DNA from: Tanypteryx hageni
Taxonomy: Eukaryota > Arthropoda > Insecta > Odonata > Petaluridae
Length of the DNA stretch: 64,000 nucleotides
Direction: 5' to 3'
Assembly (NCBI GenBank): GCA_028673005.1
Contig: CM054115.1
Span: forward strand, 1,674,001 to 1,738,000
Shown here: positions 51,923-62,726 of the stretch, piece by piece
Layout of the letters: each line of letters opens with the position of its first letter
Position numbering within the stretch: position 1 is the first letter of the stretch
The notes under the pieces: generated by a model
What the model saw: only the letters and a program-made list of their open reading frames with translations
Database searches by the model: none
Told to the model about the DNA's origin: nothing
Position numbers and translations under genes: made by a program

Positions 51923-52670
51923 ATGGAACTACTCATGGAAGATATAACATCAGCATCTATCAAAAGTATCCCCCGGTCCTCAGGTAAAATGCGGCATGCT
52001 CATGTTCCTTGGTGGAATGAGGAGTGTGCCGAGGCAATCCATAGGCGAAAGAAGGCCCTACGGATATTTCAGAGGTACCCAACAAGTACAAACTTGGCAG
52101 CCTTTAGACGGTTAAGGGCGAAGGCCCGGCAAACAATTAAGGATGCTAAAAGGGTCTCCTGGATGAAATATGTAACTTCCATAAACCACAGAACACCAAT
52201 AGCACAGATCTGGTCAAAGGTGAGAAGTATCTTAGGCTTAGTACATGTATCTCCAGTCACTGCCCTGGAAATAGGTGGCCGCATAGAAACATCCATGCCA
52301 AAAATCGTTGAAGCTTTCGGCCTTTACTATGCTGATATTAGCAGCACAGCAAATTACGATCGGGCTTTCTTAACCATCAAACGCAATGCGGAGCGTTGTA
52401 GCCTTGACTTTGAGTGAGGTAGCAATGCTGATCCATACAATGATTCCTTCTCGTTATGGGAGTTAACCTCCGCTATCAAGGAAACCAAGGATTCCAGCCC
52501 AGGAGTAGACGAGATTCACAATGCCTTCCTCCGCAACCTCCCAATTTCGAGTTTAAGGAATTTATTAGACACCTTTAACCAGATTTGGAGTGAAGGAAGT
52601 TTCCCGGTGGGCTGGCGTGAATCCATTGTGATTCCAATCCCTAAACAGGGCAGGGAAAAGAAAGTTACAG
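51923..52670 (+). pseudogene. LINE C reverse transcriptase, N-terminal part
   Basis: VPWWNEECAEAIHRRKKALR, FQRYPTSTNLAAFRRLRAKA, KYVTSINHRTPIAQIWSKV, then a stop at 52417 followed by YNDSFSLWELTSAIKETKDS and GWRESIVIPIPKQGREKK. Closely similar to LINE A (SINHRTPVAQVWNRV, SWRESAIVPIPKQGKDKS) and distinct from LINE B. The protein is cut off before SYRPISLTS, so motifs A-C and RNase H are absent. Confidence 0.88.
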
Positions 52671-53469
52671 ATAACCTTTCCACAGGTGCGTTTGCTCCGC
52701 TGTCTTTGCTCTCTCTCCCCGTTCTATCTCGCTCTCCCCTTCACTGCCTCTGCTCATGGCAACGTTGTCGGCTTGGAACTAATGCAGTTCGCAGTGAGGT
52801 GCCGGTAGATTGCGCTGCACTCGCGAACGCTAATTGGTTCTACCCTCCATCTACTAGTGTCCTCTTCCGGGCTAATGTCTGTTGCTATAAAAGAAGGCTT
52901 TCCACGAAAAAGGATGCATCGCAGGCAGGGGTTGTAATTTGCTGGAGTACGCCATTGGATCGAGTTCGAACACAAAAACTTCTGGGGAACTCGATAAACT
53001 GTCAAAAGTAGGGAAATGCTGCACTAAGCCATATCTTTCTTCATTCTGAGCACCTGTAGGTGAACTATAAAGTTTCTTCCCCTTCTCAGGTTTTGAGTAT
53101 CACCCAAAAGCACAGCACTGAGGCATAATGTTACGAAATATTCGCTCACTAAACACCAAACTGTCCCTTCCCTCGTTCAAACTGCACAGCAATGAGGCTA
53201 GAAATTGGCCAAAAATGGCAGCTGGTCATTCTCAACCAATCAGAAGGCTTGGTTGTCGGCGAACCGAGCGGAAAATGATGGCCATACTTTGGTGAAAGAG
53301 AGCTTTAACTGACTCTACTGAGTGATGGAAATGAGGTATGTGATGTGTGAGACAAGTGGCAAGATGACGATGGATGCAAGAACTGTTGACGGATATGGAA
53401 ATAATGGCGTTAAATAATGAATGACGGATTCGAAAGTCAATGTATGTCAAGGGTTCACTGTACTAAGCG
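52671..53469 (+). repeat. Non-LINE segment, possible pogo-like MITE
   Basis: Begins TTACAGATAACCTTTCC and ends TCAAGGGTTCACTGTA; the ends are weak inverted matches (TACAG..AACC..TT), with TA at both sides, suggesting a pogo-type MITE. No transposase. It is located exactly where LINE C stops, which is compatible with insertion plus deletion of the LINE tail. Confidence 0.35.
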
Positions 53470-53481
53470 TCTTTGTAGATG
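53470..53481. repeat. Possible target duplication of LINE C, 3' side
   Basis: TCTTTGTAGATG, identical to 49439-49450. Confidence 0.55.
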
Positions 53482-54551
53482 CATAGAGCTTCTTCATGTT
53501 TTTTCAGTTTATTATTAATAGGCTACTTTGTATACAGTTGTCAATGTACTGTAAAGTCTATTAATCAATACATTATTTTTCTAGCGGTAAACATCCTTGT
53601 TGGTAGGCAGAGCTTCATCATGTTTTCCTTGATTAAGGAGATCAAATACCATGTTGTATCAATATTTCTTCTTTTTCTCTCTTAGAATACTGACTGTATT
53701 TATACGAGTTTCTAGAGCACTGACAATCATCATGTTCCAAATACAGTACATTTGGTTCCAGTTATTTGACGGTGAATACCGGGCAAACTTGCTATAGTGG
53801 CATCTTCGGTGAAATTACATTTTCCAATTTTCTAATAGATGTCGCCAGTCATGACTAATCTTCCATAAGCTTAACGTAAGTTACTCCTCTGTGTCAAGGT
53901 GCTTTATATTCCAAAATTCAATTCTTTGAGAATAAATGGATCAATGGGACACGTTAAAATGTCTCTCGACACTTTGAAAGATTTGAATGTGAATTTAACA
54001 TAAAACCACCAAACTGATAAATGCAGCTCATCAAGTGGGAAGATCATTCATTCTACTTGATAATAAAAATAAATTACGCCAATATTATTCCTTGGTATCT
54101 CAAAAGAGAGCAGGTCCAGGATGTCAGTTGTTTGGTAGACTGTATGTTTAGAATGTCCTTGTAACTATTGCAGAGAGATAACAGACCAGTACCAAAAACC
54201 ACATCAAGTGGCATTTTAAATTAATTCTAAAAGAAGGTTTACCCTGAGCCATTGTGATTAGAACCGTAATTCCACTTCTGTATGGTCAATATTTTTTGAA
54301 GATCTTGCTACCATGCAAGATTTTATATTCAGTATTTTTCCTTCTACTATTAATCAACTAGTATAAAAGCCCATCAGTATGACAGAAAGAAATTTATTAT
54401 TTAATTTAAAATAATGGGATCTCAATTTTGAAAACAACATAAGGAAATCACTAAATTTTGCCTAAATAAGTCATCTAAACATTAAATTTGAACATTAGCT
54501 GACTGAGGGAGACAATGGGCAACAAGAATAAGAGATGTTGTCAATGACGAT
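53482..54551. other. No feature recognised
   Basis: AT-rich, with short random frames only. Confidence 0.3.
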
Positions 54552-54765
54552 GAGCATTCTGGTCAACCATCAACTAGTCTGCCATTGCGCATAGGGGAAT
54601 GAATCCTCCACTGCCACTGGAGGGGGGTAGATGCAAAATTTCCCTGCTCGCCCACATCGGGAAGTTTAGCCACTTCCTGACCTGGTGGGCGATTTCTTTG
54701 TCCAGGGGACGAATATATTTCTTCGTCACTCTTGAGGTGCAGAAAAGGAAGTCGCATCTTGGGAG
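54552..54765 (-). pseudogene. R2-like LINE fragment (thumb/linker region)
   Basis: Minus-strand frame reads VTKKYIRPLDKEIAHQVRKW, LNFPMWASREILHL and then GGFIPLCAMADLLMVD. It is homologous to 56903-57110 (KKSIRPLDREIACQVRKWLN, GGGGFINLDAMADLLMVDQ). This corresponds to the region following the RT palm in R2-like LINEs (LDRxIRxxxRxWL...GGL). The piece is cut at 54765 by the end of a hAT element. Confidence 0.65.
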
Positions 54766-56400
54766 CAGTGGCATAACTACAAATTCTGGGCCTCCCTGCG
54801 AAAGTTTTCAATGGGCCCCGAATGGCGTAACTATAGCTTTTGGGCCCCTAGCAAAAAATCTCTCAGGGCCACACTTAATAATTGAATATTTGTTAGTGTG
54901 TTCTGAGTGTAATGAATATTAATAGAAATAGCATAAATATAAAATTTTGATAAACAAAGTAGTTATATTTATTATGAATAATTAAATTTATAAATTATTA
55001 TAAACAATTCAAAAATCACAAAACTGTTGCTAATCATAGAGTAATTGAGATTTCTACATAGTTTTATTAAAATTTGTGTTTTCGAGCTTAGGCTTCTGCA
55101 AAATTATTAATCAGCTATTGTACGTCCATATTCTCAGCAAAATCCACTTCAATACTAAGTAATGCCAAGCCAGAGAGTTGGTCTTGAGTCATGCTATTTC
55201 TTAAGTATGATTTTATTATTTTCATTTTTGAGAATCTTTTCTCTGCTGTGGCTAGAGTAACAGGTAAGCTTAAAAATAGTATAAGTAAATTACACACTTC
55301 AGGGTAAGTAGTTGATTGTCATATCATAAAATTTTATCATAGCTAAATCTTGAGCTGACAGCAATTTATCAATTTCTGATCTCAGACTTTTTGTAAAAAG
55401 TAGCATTTGTATTCTCAATGTACCAGTAAAATCATCTTTGTAAATTTTCTGTATTTCTGTAATATTGTAGGATTCAATTTTTTAATAGTAACACGTTTCG
55501 TCCGAAGAAAGTAGATCCCACCTTTTCAAGCTTTCCCCAAAGAACACAAATATTTTGGAGAATCTCAAAATATTTATTTATTTCTTCGACTTTTCTTACC
55601 GTATCATTAATGACTAAGTTAAGATTGTGGGCAGCACAATGGATGTAGGCAGCATTTGGTTGTATTTCCTGAATGCGCTTCTGTACCCCGCTATAAATGC
55701 CACTCGTAGTACTAGCTCCATTGTAGCCCTGTCCCCGACATTTTGATAAATCAATTTCATTTTCATACAAAACACTGCATAATAAAGAAGAAATTCCTGC
55801 AGCGGATTGGTCAGTCACATGATAAAAACTGAGAAAAGTCTCTTCAATTTTAAGGTTGATAGGTATATCTGTTTCATTGTCTTTGATTATTCTGATATAC
55901 CTGTAAACAACGCTGAGTTGATCATGTTTTGTTATATCCTGTGTTGTATCAGCTATAATTGAGAGAAATGGAGAATCTTTTATTTTACCAATAAGTTTTT
56001 GCTTTAAGGAAGTGCTTAAACAATGAATCAATTCATTTTGAATTGCTGGACTCAAATATTTAGTAGTACCTGATGGCATTGTAAAAACTTCCTTCATTAC
56101 ATTGTCGTATTCTGCTAATAATTTCACATCAGATAAAAAATTACCTACATAAATGTCGGATATATTTTCTCTGTGACCTCGAAAAGCATTACTATTTTTC
56201 GCCAGTTTCAAAGTAATCTTTATTAGTCTTTCCAAGACTAATCGCCAAAAACTTGCCTCGGCTTGAAGAGACTTCTCCAATTCTTGATCAATACAATTAT
56301 TAGCTTTCCAATTTTTCTTTCTTAACCATGCAGTTAGTTAAATGATGTGAACTTCCCTCGTGCTTTTTTATTCTCCTTGACAAGGATTGCCAATCATTCA
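54766..56400 (-). mobile_element. hAT element (ZMYM1/DUF4371 type), one end visible
   Basis: The left end CAGTGGCATAACTACAAATT fits hAT termini of the form CAGTGGCGTAACTA. A second related tip, AATGGCGTAACTATAGC, follows 55 bp inside. The adjacent CTTGGGAG (54758-54765) could be half of an 8-bp target duplication. The other end was not found because a LINE 5' UTR fragment and R2-like sequence follow at 56429. Confidence 0.65.
55100..56390 (-). pseudogene. hAT transposase, ZMYM1/DUF4371-like
   Basis: The main frame (56280-55474) reads FWRLVLERLIKITLKLAKNS, AFRGHRENI, VFTMPSGTTKYLSPAIQNEL, FLSIIADTTQDITKHDQLSV (catalytic Asp), FYHVTDQSAAGISSLL and CRGQGYNGASTTSGIYSGVQ (second Asp replaced region), AYIHCAAHNLNLVI. 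The N terminus is visible upstream across stops (DWQSLSRRIKKHEGSSHH). The C-terminal dimerisation motif VTLATAEKRFSKMKIIKSYL lies in a separate frame at 55297-55115. Frame breaks around 55300-55470 inactivate it. The order and spacing match the DUF4371 group of hAT transposases. Confidence 0.85.
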
Positions 56401-56428
56401 TGCCCTTGGTCCACACCGTATTCTGATG

Positions 56429-56890
56429 CCCCCTGCGGGTAGGGGGGTAGAATACTCCCGCAGCACCCTTGCTGGTCGTAAGAGGTGACCAATGGGCGAG
56501 GAGGCAACCTCGTTAAATAACCCATTTTACGCTTAGGGTAGCTTCCAGACAGTATGTGGATCTGCTGTCTGAGTCCAGCCATGTCATCTGGCTGTCGATC
56601 CACCCGCGTGTTTGCCGTGTGTGGAGACCCATAAGGGGGAGAAGAGGTACCTGGTGGTTGAGCTTCCTGGACCCCGTCTGGGTTTCGGATGCCCAAGATG
56701 GGCACAGGGAGCAACACACCACTTTGGCCTCTGATTCGCTGTAAACGGGAGTCGGGTGCTAGCCACACCCGATTAATCGGCTTGCCGTCACGTCTTGGCG
56801 TTTCGGTTGGCGAGTGCCAAGGCAATGGGGATTTATGTAGGGGGGTCAAAGGTGCATGGGTTTGGAGACCCCATGCACTGGAGATCTGAC
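56429..56890 (+). repeat. LINE A/B-type 5' UTR fragment
   Basis: Collinear with 40030-40491 of LINE B, beginning exactly at the CCCCCTGCGGG start and ending at GGAGATCTGAC. The start stems are retained with changes (AGGGGGG/CACCCTT). A fragment with an intact 5' end but no 3' part is unusual for a LINE, so recombination or an insertion followed by deletion is likely. Confidence 0.85.
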
Positions 56891-56902
56891 GACGTCGATA
56901 TG

Positions 56903-58318
56903 TGTCTTGGTCAACCATCAACAAGTCTGCCATTGCGTCTAGGTTAATGAATCCTCCACCGCCTCTGGAGGGGGGGAAGATGCACAATTTCCCTACTCGC
57001 CCATGTCGGGAGGTTTAGCCACTTCCTGACCTGGCAGGCGATTTCTCTGTCCAGGGGCCGAATAGATTTCTTCATTACTCTCAAGGCACAGGAAAGGAAG
57101 TCACATCGTGGGAGAAGGAACGTTCGAAGGGCGTCAATTTTTTGCCACGGGGCAAGTTCACTGTCGCTGACGGAGCCTTAGTCCTGGAGAAATATCTCCA
57201 GCAGCTCAGCCGGCGATGTTGCGCGATGAAAGTCCATCTGTACGATTTCCCTCGCATAAGCATCTTAATCTCACGTCCATTAAGTGCAAAGGGGGTGTTC
57301 TGGGCACCGCGTGGTCACACTCCCTTTGCATAACTGAGGTGTAGAGACGCGCATTTAGCTGGCTTAAAGTCAAGCCCGCACCACTCGGCCGCTTTGTGTA
57401 TGGCCCACAGTAGCTGATGCAGCATGCCCTTGCCCCGCGACACTAGGACGAGGTCATCCGCATAGGCTAAAACACAAAAGGAAAGGATCCCTGCCCTGTA
57501 GGCCATGATCGTGCGCTTGGCCTTCACTGTGCACACCATCGGTTCTAAAGCTAAGTTAAACAAGATCGGTGAGAGGGGGCAGCCCTGCCTAACCCTGCAA
57601 ACCACCTGAATGGGAGGGAGGGGATGTAGCCCTTTTGGGTTCTTATAAATGTTAGTCGCTCACTGAAAAAATCAAGCACTAGGTCCAATAATGGCATCGG
57701 CATCCCAAACTCGCCGAGTGTCCCCAATATTAATTCATGCTCGACTGACCCGAAGGCGTCGACCAAGACAAGCCAGGCAACCGCTATCTCCTTCCCATTC
57801 CTATTGGCATCCTCAAGGAGGGTCTGTAGCACAAAGGAGTGTTCAAAGCAGCCCTCAGAGGAAGCCAAGAAGCCCTTTTGGATGGGGAAGGAGATTCTGC
57901 GTCCCGTCGTCGACCACTGGTATAAGCGGTCGGCAAGGCACCCTGTAAATAGTTTGATGATTGTGGGGAGTAGGGAGAGGGGTCGCCAATTGTCTAGGGG
58001 GGCCCGATCCCCGCCTTTATGAATTAAGACCGTGCGCGAAGTCTTCCATGCACCAGGGACTCTGCATTTTCTGCGACATCTTTCAAAAATAGCCGCAAGG
58101 ATCTATCATTTTCCATGTTTTATATGGAATCCCGTCCAGCCCGGGTGCGGTCCGCATGGCCTTCTTTAGATGGTTGGCAACTTCTCCCGCTGTGAAGGGG
58201 CAAAGGAGTTTTCTCTATTCTGTCTCCGTAGCCCTTGTCGTGAAGGCCGGGATATATGGTGGAGGAGCAACCCACAGCCGTGGGCGTGTAGTGACGGTGA
58301 AGCAGCAAACTATCTCCC
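56903..58318 (-). pseudogene. R2-like LINE reverse transcriptase, degenerate
   Basis: Minus-strand frames from 58318 downward: PFTAGEVANHLKKAMRTAPG with GLDGIPYKTWK, then (frame-shifted) NWRPLSLLPT-like codons, GFLASSEGCFEHSFVLQTLL, AVAWLVLVDAFGSVEHELI (motif A), VCRVRQGCPLSPILFNLALE (motif B), FCVLAYADDLVLVSRG (motif C with ADD), CGLDFKPAKCASLHL, and the downstream linker RPLDREIACQVRKWLN. The KG..EHSF and AFGSV.H signatures are those of R2-like and related site-specific LINEs. Multiple frameshifts and stops. No 28S rDNA flank is visible, so the element is not at the canonical R2 site. Confidence 0.75.
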
Positions 58319-59829
58319 TATTCCCTTTCTCAATTTCTGGAAAGTATACCAAAAAGGCTTTACCAAGATTTATCAAATGACTGTTAATTATACCTGATAC
58401 TCTTTCACTTAGAGGCACCTTGTTTAACCCAATATACTCAGATAGGGATGGGAAAATCGAAATATTGTTAATTTCCATAAAACTTTGCAAATACAATATT
58501 TTTTTATAAAATGCTTTTATCTTATCACGTGCCTTAAATATATTTTTGTCAAAACCTTGGAGCTGTAGATTTAGCTCAATCAATTTATGGAAAATGTCCA
58601 CCATGTAACCTAATTGGCAAATCCAGTCCTCATTTTCAAACCAATCAGCCAAATCAGACACTTTCTGTCAGAAAAAGTCTGACTTAATTTTTCAATTCAA
58701 ATAAATGTGTTAATACGCATACCCATGACAACCATCTCACTTCTGAATGCAGCAATAGCTGGGTATGAGTTGATCCCATTTCCTCGCACATCACTTTGAA
58801 AGGATGCGAGTTTAATGCCCTAGACTTATTAAAATTTACCATTTTAATGGCAACATCCAATTCTCTGTGTAAATCAGGACTCATCTATTTTGCAACCAAA
58901 GCTTGCTTATGAATAAAACAGTGTTCCCAAATTAATTTAGGGTTTAAAGCGCGGATACGAGCCATAAGGCCACTCTTGTGGCCAGTCATTGCTGCTGCCC
59001 CATCCGTAGAGATACATATACAACATTCCCAAAGTAAGCCTGAGTCAACTCGAATAAAAGTATCTAAAGTTTTTAAAATCTCTTCACCAGTTGTATCCCT
59101 AGGCAAGTCTTTGCATGCCATAATCTCATCAGTAATGCCGTTTTCTTCGCTGTAATAGTGGACATAAATTATTAACTGGGAATGATTGGCAACGTCCGTG
59201 GATTCATCGATCTGTAAGGCATATCTTTCATCAACTACAATTTCTGCCACAATCTGCTGGAGAATGTCTTCTGCCATTTCATGTACTCTAGGAAGTACAG
59301 TGGTGTCTGAATATGGAATGGATATAATAGCAGTAATGGACTTTGCATCTAACATCTTTTTAGCTATCAAGAGTGCACCAGGTATAATAACCTTTTCTAC
59401 AGTCGTGTACGATTTCCTAACTTTCGCAGTGAGCAATGCTAATTTGTACGAGTTTTCCAAAGCCAACTTTGATGACTGCGTGAAAATGTGAAGCTTATTT
59501 ACATTTCTACTAATATCCTCAGCCTTCCTCATAAAATAATTAACAGTTTTATTTTTAGAGCCTGAATGTTTTGTAAATAAATGTCGTTGCAAGAGAGATG
59601 GTTTCATACTATTGTTTGTCAATGTTTGGGGACAAAGAACACACAGTGGTAAAGGAGGATCACTGTTATTGGAAACAAATCCATATTTTATGTAAGATTG
59701 GTTGTGGTATCGGTGTTTTTCTTTAAACTCAACTTTGGTAGTCCTTGGAACTTTATTTGGTTGAAAAATCTCCACTATATTCGAATCACAGCTTGGGTCT
59801 GTTTTCTGAGAAATTTCAACTGCCACCAA
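58319..59829 (-). pseudogene. hAT transposase, ZBED5/FAM200-like
   Basis: 314-residue frame 59829-58885: N-terminal BED-type zinc finger (YIKYGFVSNNSDPPLPLCVL CP, LQRHLFTKHSG), SSKLALENSYKLALLTAKVR, YALQIDESTDVANHSQLIIY (first catalytic Asp), ICISTDGAAAMTGHKSG (second Asp) and WEHCFIHKQALVAK. It continues after a stop as ELDVAIKMVNFNKSRALNSH, LLLHSEVRWLSWV, then FENEDWICQLGYMVDIFHKL and LNLQLQGFDKNIF. It is cut at 58318 where R2-like sequence begins, so the C-terminal dimerisation domain is missing. The family is well known as domesticated ZBED5-like genes, but this copy has stops and is a transposon relic. Confidence 0.85.
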
Positions 59830-60242
59830 TGTGCAGATAAATGCATTTCAGCAGATGGCTATAATAAGTAGGAATAGGACGATTGCTTCTTCGGCTCTGT
59901 CAGTTCTCTCAAGAACCGAAATAACTGGAATCGATTGTTTATAATCCGGTTCTTCGGGTACGATCATCATTTTAATAAAAAAAATTATTGCGACTTGGAG
60001 GCAGAAGCTAACCAGAAAGCGACAGCCTCATTTTCCATGATGGCATTCGATTTACATATATAGTAGATGGAAGTTGTTCGTTAACTACGACGTAAAATAT
60101 ATTTTTATGCTGGATGTGTTATCACTTTCAAATGGGATAAGCAAGTCTGAATTTCCTTTATTTCATGAGGTAAAAGAGGTTTGTAGTGCGTACAAAAATC
60201 TGGACTACGAATCAGTTTAACAAACAATAGTTCCGCAAAAAT
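59830..60242. other. No gene recognised
   Basis: Probably the 5' flank of the hAT element; no terminal repeat was identified. Confidence 0.35.
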
Positions 60243-61195
60243 ATCTATTCAAAAACATTGGTTTGGATGGAAAACCCAGGATGGAGTCGGATGCGCTGTG
60301 GTGGAAGAGGAGGTCGTATCCTCCACGTGCACACTCCCAGCTACAGCAAGCATCTTTACAGCAGAGATGACTGCTATAATCATGGCCCTAAAACTAGTCC
60401 TTCAACATAAAGAACGACGATTCATGCTTTGCAGCGACTCTTTGAGCAGCCTTCAGGTTTTGGATACTTTGTACCAAGGACAACCACTCCTACTAGATTT
60501 TCAACAACTCCTGTACGAGGTCTCTCGTCGCGGAAAAGCGGTGACATTTTGCTGGATACCCGGTCACCAGGGCATCCAAGGTAATGAGATTGCGGATGCT
60601 GCAGCAAAAACTGCGGCATCTATGCCTTCGCAACTCAATGCTCTCCAGACAAGTGACATTTTATCTTGTATTGGCGAGTCCTCGAGGAAGAAATGGCAGG
60701 CTATACTGGACCTTGTACAGGATAATAAGCTAAAGAGTGTTAGGAGGACCTTTGAGCACTGGAGTAGCTGCTCAAGAAAGGATCGCCGGGAAGAGATCAA
60801 GCTGTCCAGAATTCGGATCGGCCACACAAGGCTCACGCATGGGTATTTATTCCGCAGGGAGGATCCACCGATGTGTGATACGTGCCATGTATCTCTGTCC
60901 ATCAGACATTCTGACAGAATGTTTGGATCTGAGAGGACAGCGGCTTGCCTTTCAGATTCCCGAGCAACTCCATCAAGCCCTGGGCGACGATCCATCTGTT
61001 ACTAGCCGAGTGTTAGAATTTTTTAAGCATACAGGCCTTTTTAACAAATTATGACAATGCCCTAACTATTTATTGCAAAACATCTAAAGGACAGCAAAAG
61101 TATTTTTTATACAAAGTGTAAGTGTAAGTAGCAGGTACTGGCGCCTATAACTCTAACTGTTGGTGCGCCAATAAACACACACATACATAACATTG
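60243..61195 (+). pseudogene. LINE E: RNase H fragment with 3' end
   Basis: Begins inside RNase H (WKTQDGVGCAVVEEE, upstream YTDGS missing) and runs FTAEMTAIIMALKLV (Glu), LCSDSLSSLQVL (Asp), FCWIPGHQGIQGNEIADAAA (Asp/His), SRIRIGHTRLTHGYLFRRED and CDTCHVSLSIRH. A frameshift near 60915 corrupts the last codons; the alternative frame there reads CLDLRGQRLAFQIPEQLHQA and so preserves the end. The 3' UTR carries a hairpin TGGCGC/GCGCCA (61139-61170) and an AATAAACACACACA tail. A 5'-truncated copy of a fourth LINE family. Confidence 0.85.
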
Positions 61196-61204
61196 GTTTG
61201 CAGC

Positions 61205-61465
61205 TGCATGGTTTTCTAATGTAAAAAATCTGATGTGGCCACCACATGACCTTCACCATACCTGTAATATTTTTAATAATTCCAAATAGGTTAAATGATA
61301 ATATTGATATATTATAAGGAACTGCGAGAAAAATTTCAAGACTTTACAAATAACAGAAACAAACTCAAACTGTAGCCTTCTTGTATTGGATATAGCCCCA
61401 AAGGTCCAACAATTTTGAAAATAAAAAGGAGGGCAATGTGTTTACAATAGTCGCCAGATAAAAAA
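61205..61465 (-). repeat. Third copy of the exon-like module
   Basis: Aligns with 12545-12700 and 12880-13084 (shared ATGTGGCC..CATACGACTTTC..ATACCTGT, GGATATAGCC, and TGTTTACAATAGTCGCCAGAT). The equivalent frame reads LFIFKIVGPLGLYPIQEGYS, with the splice-donor-like site changed to CAGTTTGAG. Confidence 0.5.
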
Positions 61466-61499
61466 AACTAAAATAACTAAAATCCGTACAAAATATAAC

Positions 61500-62370
61500 T
61501 TTTTATTTCATTTAGTATTTTTCTTCAGGAAATATGATTTCAAAAAACATTAAATGTCCACTGAACGATTACTTAATCTTGTTCTTATTCTAGATACAAA
61601 ATTGCCTGAAATAGAAAATACTCTCTCACTGGCTACTAAACTTGGTTTTATCATTTTCAGGGCATCAAATAATAAATATTAATTCTTTGTTCTTTTATAT
61701 GTTGCCTCAATTACTGAAAATTAGGCCTTCAATGTCTTCGGATTTGATATTATTTCTTCAGGTTTCTCAAGAAACCTATGAATTGATTTTTCCATGGCTT
61801 CTTTTAGAGCATTGCCCTGATTAATTGTTTCTCCACCTCCGATATATTCATCATCGGAATCTGTTTCCGTGCAAGAATTTGGATATATTCTAGACAATAT
61901 TTTTCCAGATAACTTAATAATATCGAGTTTTGAAGCTAGTGGAAATACACGAGATTTCTTTGTTTCAATGTTTTGTGGATTTTGCAAATATAGCAAAAGG
62001 GTTGCCAATCCAACTTGTCTTCTTTCTTGAATTCGTACTTCTAAAGCATTTAATAATTTGGAACTAATTTCAGTTCATTTAACAGAAATTCAAATATGCC
62101 TTCACTTGTTAATAAATTGGCATCTCGCTGCCCTAAGGCCTCAGCTGCTAGACGTACTGGTCCCAACACTTTAAGAAGCTCCATGATTTTAGGATATTGA
62201 GCTTCATTCCACATATGGGAAGCACCAATATCATTCAAAGCTAAAACAACACATTCTTTTAATTTTATAAATCTTTCAATCATGGCCTCTAAACTATTCC
62301 ATCTCGTTTGGCAATCAAGAATCAGACAATTCCTTTCCTTTTTCTTGTTTTACATAATTCTGAATGATGC
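61500..62370 (-). pseudogene. hAT transposase, C-terminal half
   Basis: Minus-strand pieces: RWNSLEAMIERFIKLKECVV, LALNDIGASHMWNEAQYPKI, LLKVLGPVRLAAEALGQRDA, NLLTSEGIFEFLLNELKLV, a stop, then ERRQVGLATLLLYLQNPQNI, EEIISNPKTL, and across a further gap KPSLVASERVFSISGNFVSR with RTRLSNRSVDI. The VRLAAEALGQRDANLL block and the SERVFS dimerisation motif identify a hAT transposase of a type unlike the two neighbours. The catalytic N-terminal half is missing because LINE D begins at about 62386. Confidence 0.8.
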
Positions 62371-62395
62371 TATCTCTTACGGGAGACCTCTCATG

Positions 62396-62480
62396 GGGGC
62401 AGTGGATTGGTGACTGAGCGGGTTCAGATACCGCTCACCATCCACTGTAGAGCTACCTTCCGGGAGGTAACCCGGTGTGT
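62396..62480 (+). promoter_or_regulatory. LINE D 5' UTR hairpins
   Basis: CAGTGGAT-T-GGTGA (62400 on) pairs with TCACC-ATCCACTG, with GCGG/CCGC at the tip, giving about 17 pairs with two bulges. A second hairpin CCGGG/CCCGG follows (62460-62475). Unlike the pseudoknot-like start of LINEs A and B. Confidence 0.5.
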
Positions 62481-62726
62481 ATTTGGCTACCTGCTGGGGG
62501 GGTAACCCAGTATCCTTGCTTTCTTTCTTTCCTCTCTTTTGTATCACTTCGTGTGGTACCGGTTATTCTGCTGCCCCAAGACCAACCAGGAGCAGTACCA
62601 AAGAAAGGGAGTAGTTCGTCCCCCGCCGCCGCCTCCACGTGGCTGAGTGGGGGCAACGAGTCACTATCTGACTCGGCGAAGAAGCGGCATCCCCAAAACG
62701 TTTTTCCCCTTTTCCCTTTACCCTTG

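Larger units (their letters stand above)
49451..53469 (+). mobile_element. LINE C: 5'-truncated, mosaic, with a foreign 3' segment
   Basis: Starts inside the 5' UTR (TTGGCTGTGCGTGGCGACCC aligns with LINE B at about 40216), continues through ORF1, a short piece of its own ORF2, then switches near 51117 to the ORF2 family of LINEs A and D. LINE similarity ends in the RT at about 52670. The next 790 bp is not LINE-like and ends TCAAGGGTTCACTGTA, resembling a pogo-type terminus. A 12-bp direct repeat flanks the whole. Confidence 0.7.

Noticed and set aside
58319..59829. Domesticated ZBED5-like host gene
   Set aside because: Internal stops, missing C-terminal domain and abrupt junction with R2-like sequence point to a transposon relic.
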